This document shows positions 39,825 through 47,232 of a stretch of DNA of 64,000 nucleotides, piece after piece. A program made the position numbers and the translations under genes. Source of the DNA: CALKJP01 sp046299555 (lineage in GTDB: Bacteria; Bacteroidota; Bacteroidia; JACCXN01). The stretch spans positions 930,001 through 994,000 of the forward strand of contig JBKBHS010000001.1 of assembly GCA_046299555.1 (NCBI GenBank), written 5' to 3'. Position 1 is the stretch's first letter. Every line of letters starts with the position of its first letter. Below the pieces are notes generated by a model. That model saw only the letters and a list, made by a program, of their open reading frames with translations. It had not been told where the DNA came from and ran no database searches.

Positions 39825-41459
39825 TTACATCATTCCACCCATTCCGCCCATGTTTGGCATTCCGGCACCTGCTGGTGTTTCTTCTTTAATTTCTGATAAA
39901 ACACAATCAGTAGTTAATAACATACCTGCAACAGATGCAGCGTTTTCTAATGCTACACGAGCTACTTTAGTTGGGTCGATAACACCTGCACTTAATAAGT
40001 TTTCAAATTGCTCAGTGCGTGCATTGTAACCAAAATCAGCCTTACCTTCTTTAACTTTTTGTACAATTACAGAACCTTCACCACCGGCATTAGCAACAAT
40101 TTGACGTAATGGTTCTTCTAATGCACGTTTTACAATATTAATACCGGTATTTTCATCTTCGTTGTCGCCTTTTAATTTCTCTAAGGCTTCAATTGCACGG
40201 ATGTAAGCTGTTCCTCCACCAGGTACTATACCTTCTTCTACTGCAGCTCTGGTAGCGTGTAACGCATCATCAACACGGTCTTTCTTTTCTTTCATTTCTA
40301 CTTCTGTAGCTGCACCTACATATAGAACAGCTACTCCACCAGCTAATTTAGCTAAGCGTTCTTGCAGCTTTTCTTTGTCGTAATCAGAAGTAGTAGTTTC
40401 AATTTGAGCTTTTATTTGATTTACACGTGCAGTAATAGCATTTTTATCACCTGCACCATTTACAATGGTAGTGTTATCTTTGTCAATAGTTACTTTTTCA
40501 GCTTTTCCAAGATAAGTTAAATCTGCATTTTCTAATTTATATCCTTGTTCTTCAGAAATAACAACACCACCGGTTAAGATAGCAATATCTTCTAACATTG
40601 CTTTTCTTCTATCGCCAAATCCCGGAGCTTTAACTGCAGCGATTTTTAATGAACCGCGAATTTTATTTACTACTAATGTAGCTAAAGCTTCTCCGTCAAC
40701 TTCTTCGGCTATAATCAATAATGGACGACCTGTTTGAACAGTTTTTTCAAGTATTGGTAACAGGTCTTTCATGGTAGATATTTTCTTGTCGTAAATTAAA
40801 ATGAAAGGATTTTCTAAAACCGCTTCCATTTTATCAGGGTTGGTTACAAAGTAAGGCGAAATGTAACCTCTGTCGAATTGCATACCTTCAACTACTTCTA
40901 CGGTAGTTTCAGTACCTTTAGCTTCTTCTACGGTGATTACGCCTTCTTTTTTAACTTTAGCCATTGCTTCAGCAATTAATTTACCAATGGCATTATCATT
41001 ATTTGCTGAAATGGTAGCTACTTGTTCAATTTTTTTATTGTCGTCACCAACTTCTTTAGATTGTTTTTTTAGGTTTTCTACAACAGCTGCAACAGCTTTG
41101 TCGATACCTCTTTTTAAATCCATTGGATTAGCACCGGCAGCAACATTTTTTAACCCTGCAGTAACTATTGCTTGAGCTAATACGGTAGCTGTTGTTGTAC
41201 CGTCACCGGCCATATCAGCTGTTTTAGAAGCAACTTCTTTTAAAAGTTGCGCACCCATATTTTCAATTGGGTTTTGTAATTCAATTTCTTTTGCTACTGA
41301 TACACCATCTTTAGTAATTGCTGGTGAACCAAATTTTTTGTCAATAATAACATTTCTACCTTTTGGTCCAAGAGTTACTTTTACAGCATTTGCTAAAGCG
41401 TCAACGCCTTTTTTTAAAGCATCTCTTGCTTCTAAATTAAATGTGATGTCTTTTGCCAT
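39825..41459 (-). CDS. groL: 60 kDa chaperonin GroEL
   Basis: The 544-residue protein has every GroEL signature: MAKDITFNLEARDALKKGVD at the start, LGPKGRNVIIDKKFGSPAITKDG, DGTTTATVLAQAIV (ATP/Mg site), AAVEEGIVPGGGTAYIRAI near 405-420 and a Gly/Met-rich tail GGMGGMM. It folds cytoplasmic proteins inside a double ring with GroES, its partner gene 54 bases upstream. Length and start are as expected for the family. The gene is followed by a strong terminator. Confidence 0.98.
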   Translation of the reverse strand: MAKDITFNLEARDALKKGVDALANAVKVTLGPKGRNVIIDKKFGSPAITKDGVSVAKEIELQNPIENMGAQLLKEVASKTADMAGDGTTTATVLAQAIVTAGLKNVAAGANPMDLKRGIDKAVAAVVENLKKQSKEVGDDNKKIEQVATISANNDNAIGKLIAEAMAKVKKEGVITVEEAKGTETTVEVVEGMQFDRGYISPYFVTNPDKMEAVLENPFILIYDKKISTMKDLLPILEKTVQTGRPLLIIAEEVDGEALATLVVNKIRGSLKIAAVKAPGFGDRRKAMLEDIAILTGGVVISEEQGYKLENADLTYLGKAEKVTIDKDNTTIVNGAGDKNAITARVNQIKAQIETTTSDYDKEKLQERLAKLAGGVAVLYVGAATEVEMKEKKDRVDDALHATRAAVEEGIVPGGGTAYIRAIEALEKLKGDNEDENTGINIVKRALEEPLRQIVANAGGEGSVIVQKVKEGKADFGYNARTEQFENLLSAGVIDPTKVARVALENAASVAGMLLTTDCVLSEIKEETPAGAGMPNMGGMGGMM

Positions 41460-41513
41460 AGTTTATAGAGTTTTAGAGTGGTTAAAATGAAAATATAAAT
41501 AAAGTTAAGTAAA

Positions 41514-41792
41514 TTAGATAATGGCGAAAATGTCAGATTCGCGCATAATTAAATATTCTTTACCATCAATGGTAATTTCTGTACCTGCATATTTGCCATA
41601 TAAAATGGTATCGCCAACTTTTACAGTTAATGGTTCATCTTTTTTTCCTGTACCAACTGCAACTACTTTTCCTCTTTGTGGTTTTTCTTTTGCAGTGTCA
41701 GGAATAATAATTCCACTTGCAGTTTTTTCTTCAGCAGGTGCTACTTCTACTAGTACGCGATCTGCTAATGGTTTAATGTTAAGATTTGCCAT
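41514..41792 (-). CDS. groS: 10 kDa chaperonin GroES
   Basis: The 92-residue co-chaperonin shows the family pattern: LNIKPLADRVLVEVAPAEEK, SGIIIPDTAKEKPQRG, VGDTILYGKYAGTEI and a C-terminal YLIMRESDIFAII. It caps the GroEL ring. It is the first gene of the groS-groL pair. No CIRCE repeat is visible upstream, but a sigma-54-like -24/-12 site is at 41847-41862. Confidence 0.97.
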   Translation of the reverse strand: MANLNIKPLADRVLVEVAPAEEKTASGIIIPDTAKEKPQRGKVVAVGTGKKDEPLTVKVGDTILYGKYAGTEITIDGKEYLIMRESDIFAII

Positions 41793-41846
41793 AGTTCTTT
41801 CAATTAGGGTTTAACTTAATTAAGTTTTTATTGACGCTGTGTAGTT

Positions 41847-41862
41847 TGCATAATTTGTGCCA
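41847..41862 (-). promoter_or_regulatory. Candidate sigma-54 (-24/-12) promoter of groS-groL
   Basis: The minus strand reads TGGCACAAATTATGCA. The consensus TGGCACG-N4-TTGCA is matched with GG and GC at the exact required distance and with one changed base in the -12 box. The start would lie about 44 bases before the groS ATG. A sigma-54 activator gene sits at 44235 in the neighbouring operon. No CIRCE element and no good TTTG/TAnnTTTG pair is seen here. Confidence 0.5.
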
Positions 41863-41909
41863 AATGAAAACAATGCATTTTTAACGCCATTTTTGCACAT
41901 TGTGTAAAC

Positions 41910-41945
41910 AAAAAATGTCAGCATGCTGACATGCTGACATTTTTT
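41910..41945 (-). terminator. Terminator of the miaB-secG operon
   Basis: An 11-bp stem (ATGTCAGCATG with CATGCTGACAT, loop CTGA) flanked by A and T runs lies 22 bases after the secG stop. The same bases can form an alternative palindrome, TGTCAGCATGCTGACA. It can act in both directions. Confidence 0.8.
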
Positions 41946-41966
41946 GTGTTTTACTATATTTAAAGA

Positions 41967-42320
41967 TTATTTAGCGTCTTCATTAGGTGTGTTGTTCGAC
42001 CCTTCAGGGGTTGGAACATTGGTTGGTAGTTGCGGAACGTCTTGTAATGGTTCGCTTTCTATTTGTTCTTTAATTTCAGATTCTTTTTCGGCTGCAACAG
42101 GCTTATCCATGGTGCTTATCAGTAAACTCAAAACCACAATTACTGAAATTAGAACCCAGGTAGATTTTTCTAAAAAATCGGCTGTTTTTCTAACTCCCAT
42201 CATTTGAGTTGAGCCGGATAAAGATGAATTAACTCCGCCTCCTTTAGGGTTTTGAACTAATATAACTAATATTAATAAAATACAAGCAATAATAATTAAT
42301 ATAGAAAATAATGTTACCAT
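41967..42320 (-). CDS. secG: Preprotein translocase subunit SecG
   Basis: The 117-residue protein has two membrane helices (about 3-22 and 54-72) around the conserved LVQNPKGGGVNSSLSGSTQM loop and the KTADFLEKSTWVL stretch, the Bacteroidota form of SecG. A Glu/Pro-rich tail follows. It supports SecYEG and SecA in protein export. It is the last gene of the miaB operon, 4 bases after the TPR gene, and a terminator follows. Confidence 0.92.
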   Translation of the reverse strand: MVTLFSILIIIACILLILVILVQNPKGGGVNSSLSGSTQMMGVRKTADFLEKSTWVLISVIVVLSLLISTMDKPVAAEKESEIKEQIESEPLQDVPQLPTNVPTPEGSNNTPNEDAK

Positions 42321-42324
42321 TGTT

Positions 42325-43707
42325 TTATGATTTGTCTTTTAATTCTTTAATTTTTAAAATTTGGGCTGCAAAGTAAGCGTTTTTTTCGGGATATTTCAAA
42401 ATTAAATTTTCATAAGCTTTTAAAGCTTTTGAATATTTACCTTGTTGAACATATATTTTTGCTAAGGTTTCGCTTACAAATTCTTCATCGTCAATAACGC
42501 TCATACGCGCAACATTTACAGGCGAAAAGAACTCGGCTTTTTTAGGGGTTATTTTAGGCTCTTCTCGAATAAATTTTTCAATTATATCAAATGGATTTAA
42601 TGGTTTACTTTCTTCTTTTTTAATTTCAGGTTGAGTTATTGGATTTGAATTTTCTGTTATTGTTTTGGTAGATTCAGTTGTTTTTTCGTCTGTTGTTTCA
42701 GGTACAAAGTTTTCATTTATTAATGAAGCGTTTTTGTTGGCGGCACTTAGCCAACCGGTAAATTTTTTATTGATGATAATAGTATCATCATTTTTAGTTG
42801 GAGCATTATTATAAACACTGTTTTGAGCTTCATCTGTATTATTTTTAATGGCTTTAATTTCTTCTTCCGTTTCTTTTTCAATAGCTGCAGAAATTGCATG
42901 TGCTAAGATTTCTTTTTCTAAAGGTAGTAATATATCATTGTCAGAAGTTTTTGTTTTGTTTACTTGATTAGCTTCATTGGCAGATTCTTCTAATGAATTG
43001 ATAGTAATAGTAGAAGAGGCTGGGTTGTTTTCAATTAAAATCTCATGTTTTTTTTCTTCTTCTGATAATGGAATGGCTTGTTTTTCGGATATTTTTAATT
43101 CTTCAGATTTTTCAATGTCTACAGTGCTTTGATTGCTGGAAAAATTTGTATCATTAATACTTTTTGATTCTGTTAATTCCTCTTGGCTTTTTTGTGATTG
43201 CTTTTGTTTTTCAAGTTCAATTTCTTTTTTACGTTGTTCAATCTCTTTTAGTAATTCATCTACATTTATTTTATTTGTTGAATTTTCTTTCTTTAAATTG
43301 TTGATTCTGTTTAATATTTCATCGGTAGAAGATTTATTTTGATTATTAATAGTTTTATTTGAATGGTCATTAATTGTTGCTAATTCTGGTTCTTGAATAT
43401 TTTTGGAATTACTAATTTGTGCTGATGATGTTGGGCTAGAATCATTGTTAATTTCATGGATAAGTTGTTGCACTTTTTCTTTAAATAACAATTCATACAA
43501 TCGTTCACGATTTATTGCATAGGCAGCCGTTAGTTTTAAAGTAGCATCATAATATATGCTTTTTTCTTTTTGAAGCACCTTGGTATAAAGTAAGCGAGCA
43601 GAAGTAAAATAAGGAAATTCTTCAATTATCTTTTTTAATGCAGAAATATTTTCGGCATTAATTAAATTCGGATTATCGAGTTGATTTAAAAAGGTTTCTT
43701 TATTCAT
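42325..43707 (-). CDS. Tetratricopeptide-like protein of unknown function
   Basis: The 460-residue protein has an N-terminal helical pair (ETFLNQLDNPNLINAENISA, then ISALKKIIEEFPYFTSARLLY), a very long low-complexity middle rich in Glu, Lys, Asn, Ser and Gln, and a C-terminal TPR pair (SETLAKIYVQQGKYSKALKAY, then ENLILKYPEKNAYFAAQ). It has no signal peptide. Proteins like this are common in the Bacteroidota lptE-secG neighbourhood, and the TPR pair should bind a partner. The function is unknown. It lies 6 bases after lptE. Confidence 0.7.
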   Translation of the reverse strand: MNKETFLNQLDNPNLINAENISALKKIIEEFPYFTSARLLYTKVLQKEKSIYYDATLKLTAAYAINRERLYELLFKEKVQQLIHEINNDSSPTSSAQISNSKNIQEPELATINDHSNKTINNQNKSSTDEILNRINNLKKENSTNKINVDELLKEIEQRKKEIELEKQKQSQKSQEELTESKSINDTNFSSNQSTVDIEKSEELKISEKQAIPLSEEEKKHEILIENNPASSTITINSLEESANEANQVNKTKTSDNDILLPLEKEILAHAISAAIEKETEEEIKAIKNNTDEAQNSVYNNAPTKNDDTIIINKKFTGWLSAANKNASLINENFVPETTDEKTTESTKTITENSNPITQPEIKKEESKPLNPFDIIEKFIREEPKITPKKAEFFSPVNVARMSVIDDEEFVSETLAKIYVQQGKYSKALKAYENLILKYPEKNAYFAAQILKIKELKDKS

Positions 43708-43713
43708 TATCCA

Positions 43714-44238
43714 TTACCAATTTGTAACTGCTCTATTAAAAATGTCTTGCGATAATTGCGAATTTATATCTTTAATTAACTCATTTTCTACTGAAGCTAA
43801 ATTTTTCGAAGCATCAAAATCAGCAAATCGGGAGAAACTTTGTTCAAAGTTTTGTTTTTCGTCTTTTGTATTGATAAATTTTACAAGAACAGTTATGGTT
43901 AATCGGTTTAATGAAGCCGTAGAAACTTGATTTCCTTGAATGGCTACCGGAGTAACATTATAACCTGTAATTTTACCTTCAAATTGTAAGTCGCCACCTT
44001 TTTCTATTAAGGTCAAATTGGTTTGTGTAATAAAAATATCTTTTAATGATTCTGTAAAGCTTTGGCTTAGGGTAGGTTGAGCAAGAGGTGCATTATTTTG
44101 AAAAGTTTTAATAGAAACGGTTTTAATATCGGGAGAAATGGAGGCTCCGGTAAATGAATAACTTATTTTACAACTTTCAAAAAATAGTGTTGTAAAAATA
44201 AGAATGACTGAAATGGATGTTAATTTTATTATTTTCAT
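43714..44238 (-). CDS. lptE: LptE-like LPS-assembly lipoprotein
   Basis: The 174-residue protein has a signal sequence ending in a lipobox (FESC at about 22), followed by a small alpha/beta domain with YSFTGASISPDIKTVSIKTF and QPTLSQSFTESLKDIF, the pattern of Bacteroidota LptE. LptE plugs the LptD barrel that inserts LPS into the outer membrane. It overlaps the sigma-54 activator gene by 4 bases and precedes the TPR gene. The call rests on fold pattern and context; no LptD is in the window. Confidence 0.8.
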   Translation of the reverse strand: MKIIKLTSISVILIFTTLFFESCKISYSFTGASISPDIKTVSIKTFQNNAPLAQPTLSQSFTESLKDIFITQTNLTLIEKGGDLQFEGKITGYNVTPVAIQGNQVSTASLNRLTITVLVKFINTKDEKQNFEQSFSRFADFDASKNLASVENELIKDINSQLSQDIFNRAVTNW

Positions 44239-45479
44239 TTTAAATCGTACTCTTTTATTTTTCTGTAAAGTGTACGTTCTGAAATTCCAAGTTCTTTGGC
44301 TGCGCTTTTTCGCTTTCCTTTATGTTTTTCTAATGCTTTTTTAATTAATTCTTTTTCGGTTTCTGAAAGCGAAAATGTTTCTTCCGTAATTTCATGTGTT
44401 TCTTGATCCTCGATATCGTGATCTATGGTGTGTAAATTACTTGCTGGCATTGGTACTGTTTGGCCAACGGGCACTACGGATTCAGGAGCAAATTCGCTAT
44501 ACAAACTTTTAATGATACCTGCATTTGATTCTTTAAATGATGAGCTTACTTCTCCTGTTTGTAGTATTCCTAAAACTAATTTTTTTAAATCAGTTAAATC
44601 TTTTCGCATGTCGAAAAGTAATTTGTATAAAATTTCTCGCTCATTTAAGTCGCTTTGAGTGTCTTCTTTAATGATACTCGGAAGTTTTTGTTGATTTTCG
44701 TAATTAGGCAAATATTTAATTAGTGTTGCAACATCAATTTCGCGCGAAGGTTCAATTACCGATATTTGTTCTGCTACATTTTTTAATTGTCGAATGTTTC
44801 CCGGCCAATAGTAATTATTAAGGGCTACAACAGCTTCGTCTGTTAATTTAATACTTGGCATTTTATATTTATCGGCAAAGTTTGAAGCGAATTTTCTAAA
44901 TAATAAATGAATATCTTCTTTGCGTTCTCTTAATGGCGGTAGGGTAATTGGAACGGTGTTTAAACGATAATACAAATCTTCTCTGAATTTGCCTTTTTGA
45001 ATGGCATTGGGAATATTAACATTTGTTGCAGCAATTATTCTTACATTGGTTTTTTGAACTTTAGAAGATCCTACTCGAATGTATTCACCGGTTTCTAATA
45101 CACGTAATAGTCTTACTTGTGTTTGAATTGGTAGTTCTGCAACTTCATCTAAAAATATAGTTCCTCCATTTGCTACTTCAAAGTACCCTTTTCTTGCTTC
45201 ATGTGCACCGGTAAACGAGCCTTTTTCATGTCCAAATAATTCTGAATCAATGGTCCCTTCCGGAATTGCACCACAGTTTACTGCAATATAGGGGCCATGC
45301 TTACGGGCGCTTAGTTGATGAATAATTTGCGGCATTATTTCTTTTCCCGTGCCACTTTCACCGGTTATTAAAACCGATAAATCTGTTGGAGCTACTTGCA
45401 TGGCAATATCTATAGCTCTATTTAATAGTGGCGAATCCCCAATTATTTCAAAGCGTTGTTTTATTTGTTGAATTGTCAT
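44235..45479 (-). CDS. Sigma-54-dependent transcriptional activator (AAA+ and Fis-type HTH)
   Basis: The 414-residue protein has a complete sigma-54 interaction AAA+ domain: Walker A GESGTGKE (40-47), GSFTGA loop (87-92, a usual variant of GAFTGA), GGTIFLDEVAELP with D111/E112, and arginine finger ADKYKMPSIKLT region. The C-terminus (about 372-414) is a Fis-type HTH (KRKSAAKELGISERTLYRKI). There is no N-terminal receiver or sensor domain, so its activity must be controlled by a partner or by its level. It lies between miaB and lptE and may act on the groS promoter at 41847. Confidence 0.93.
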   Translation of the reverse strand: MTIQQIKQRFEIIGDSPLLNRAIDIAMQVAPTDLSVLITGESGTGKEIMPQIIHQLSARKHGPYIAVNCGAIPEGTIDSELFGHEKGSFTGAHEARKGYFEVANGGTIFLDEVAELPIQTQVRLLRVLETGEYIRVGSSKVQKTNVRIIAATNVNIPNAIQKGKFREDLYYRLNTVPITLPPLRERKEDIHLLFRKFASNFADKYKMPSIKLTDEAVVALNNYYWPGNIRQLKNVAEQISVIEPSREIDVATLIKYLPNYENQQKLPSIIKEDTQSDLNEREILYKLLFDMRKDLTDLKKLVLGILQTGEVSSSFKESNAGIIKSLYSEFAPESVVPVGQTVPMPASNLHTIDHDIEDQETHEITEETFSLSETEKELIKKALEKHKGKRKSAAKELGISERTLYRKIKEYDLK

Positions 45480-45515
45480 TCTGAAATTCTTTATCTAAAA
45501 ATTTTAAAAATAAAA

Positions 45516-46922
45516 CTACTTAACTATTTCTCCTATTAAAGTAGCACTTGTGCATTCTTTAACAAATACATTCACGTAATCACCGGGCTTGTAATTTTCT
45601 TTTGGGAAAACCACTACTGCATTTTGTGAATTTCTTCCGTAATAGTGTTCTTTTGATTTTTTAGAATAACCTTCAATTAATACTTTATGTATCTTGCCAA
45701 CTGCTTTTTTGTTGCTTTCTAAGGAGTGTTGTACTTGTAAGGCAATTATTTCATTTAATCGTTTAGTTTTAACTTCATCAGGTACATCGTCTGCAAATTT
45801 TCTTTGTGCTAATGTTTTGGGCCTTTCTGAATATTTAAACATGTATGCAAAATCATATTTTACATATTTCATTAAACTGATAGTATCTTGATGTTGTTCT
45901 TCTGTTTCTGAACAAAATCCTGCAATAATATCGGTAGAAATTGCACAATCGGGAATTATTCGTCTTATAGCGTCAATTCTATCAATATACCATTCACGAG
46001 TGTAACCACGATTCATTTTTTGTAAAATTTCTGTATTCCCAGATTGAACAGGCAAATGAATATATTTACATATGTTTTCATATTTAGCCATTACTTCCAA
46101 CACTTCATCTGTCATATCTTTAGGATGCGAGGTTGAAAATCGAACTCTTAAATCAGGGCTTACCAAAGCAACCATTTCCAATAATTTTGCAAAATTTATT
46201 TTTTCACTCTCGTCTTCATTTTTCCATTTATACGAATCTACATTTTGCCCGAGTAATGTTATTTCTCTATAACCTTTGTCATATAACTCTTTGGCCTCTT
46301 TAATAATCGAATAAGGGTCCCTGCTTCTTTCTCTTCCTCTTGTAAAGGGAACTACACAAAATGAACACATGTTATCGCATCCCCGCATTATTGAAATAAA
46401 TGCAGTAACTCCATTTGAGTCTAAACGAACGGGAGTAATATCTGCATACGTTTCTTCTCTTGATAATAATACATTTACTGCTTTACTTCCACCTTCGGTT
46501 TTTTCAATTAAATTAGGTAAATCTCTATATGCATCAGGCCCTACCACTATATCTACCAACTTTTCTTCTTCCAATAATTGAGACTTTAGCCGTTCGGCCA
46601 TGCATCCCATAATACCAATAATTACATCGGGATTTTTCTTTTTTAGTAAGTTAAAATCTTTTAGGCGATTTCTAATTCTTTGTTCGGCATTATCTCTTAT
46701 TGCACAAGTGTTGAGCAGAATTACATCTGATTCTTCAACATTTTTTGTGGTGGAATAACCTTTTTCAATAAGAATGGAGGCCACTATTTCACTATCAGAA
46801 AAATTCATTTGGCAACCATAGCTCTCGAGATATAATTTTTTTCCATTATTGGAGCTTTCTATCACTAATGCTTCTCCTTGTCTTGATTCGTCAATAACTT
46901 TATTAGGATTTTCAAATATCAT
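45516..46922 (-). CDS. miaB: tRNA-2-methylthio-N6-dimethylallyladenosine synthase MiaB
   Basis: The 468-residue radical-SAM enzyme has the N-terminal MTTase domain (KLYLESYGCQMNFSDSE, with C37, C73, C107 for the auxiliary cluster), the radical-SAM motif CDNMCSFC (C182, C186, C189) in SIMRGCDNMCSFCVVPF and the C-terminal TRAM domain. It adds a methylthio group to i6A37 in tRNAs that read UNN codons. The gene starts the operon, with a perfect promoter 32 bases upstream. Length matches the family. Confidence 0.96.
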   Translation of the reverse strand: MIFENPNKVIDESRQGEALVIESSNNGKKLYLESYGCQMNFSDSEIVASILIEKGYSTTKNVEESDVILLNTCAIRDNAEQRIRNRLKDFNLLKKKNPDVIIGIMGCMAERLKSQLLEEEKLVDIVVGPDAYRDLPNLIEKTEGGSKAVNVLLSREETYADITPVRLDSNGVTAFISIMRGCDNMCSFCVVPFTRGRERSRDPYSIIKEAKELYDKGYREITLLGQNVDSYKWKNEDESEKINFAKLLEMVALVSPDLRVRFSTSHPKDMTDEVLEVMAKYENICKYIHLPVQSGNTEILQKMNRGYTREWYIDRIDAIRRIIPDCAISTDIIAGFCSETEEQHQDTISLMKYVKYDFAYMFKYSERPKTLAQRKFADDVPDEVKTKRLNEIIALQVQHSLESNKKAVGKIHKVLIEGYSKKSKEHYYGRNSQNAVVVFPKENYKPGDYVNVFVKECTSATLIGEIVK

Positions 46923-46953
46923 TATCTTAATTAATTTTAATTGTTAAAGACTA

Positions 46954-46985
46954 CAAAAGTAACTAAAAAAACAGCTTCTGACAAA
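46954..46985 (-). promoter_or_regulatory. Promoter of the miaB operon
   Basis: On the minus strand TTTG (46982-46985), 20 bases, TACTTTTG (46954-46961). This is a perfect Bacteroidota promoter. The 310-base gap up to topA holds this promoter, the topA promoter and AT-rich DNA with no gene that I can see. Confidence 0.85.
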
Positions 46986-47145
46986 TTGACAGTGATTAAA
47001 TTCGATTATTTTTACATTTTCATTAATAAAATTTTATAAAAATAAATCAAAGCTATGTTTTTTGTAAGCGTCAATAAATCAATAAAATATAAATGATTTT
47101 AAGGTTTTGAAAAAATATTTGTCATTCATATAAATATCATAAAGA

Positions 47146-47178
47146 TTTGGAAAAAAATAAAGCTTTTACTTTTCTTTG
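47146..47178 (+). promoter_or_regulatory. Candidate topA promoter
   Basis: TTTG (47146-47149), 21 bases, TTTCTTTG (47171-47178), followed by GCACCCG. The -7 box has one mismatch (A to T). The leader would be about 48 bases. Confidence 0.55.
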
Positions 47179-47232
47179 CACCCGTCACCCATTCAAATAT
47201 ATGATATTGGGTTTTAATTAAAACATAAAAAT

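Noticed and set aside
40933..41175. Plus-strand frames opposite groL and groS (also 41521-41814)
   Set aside because: They are exact shadows of highly conserved genes, and codon use and motifs favour the minus strand.
41793..41966. CIRCE element for HrcA before groS
   Set aside because: No TTAGCACTC-N9-GAGTGCTAA-like inverted repeat is visible.
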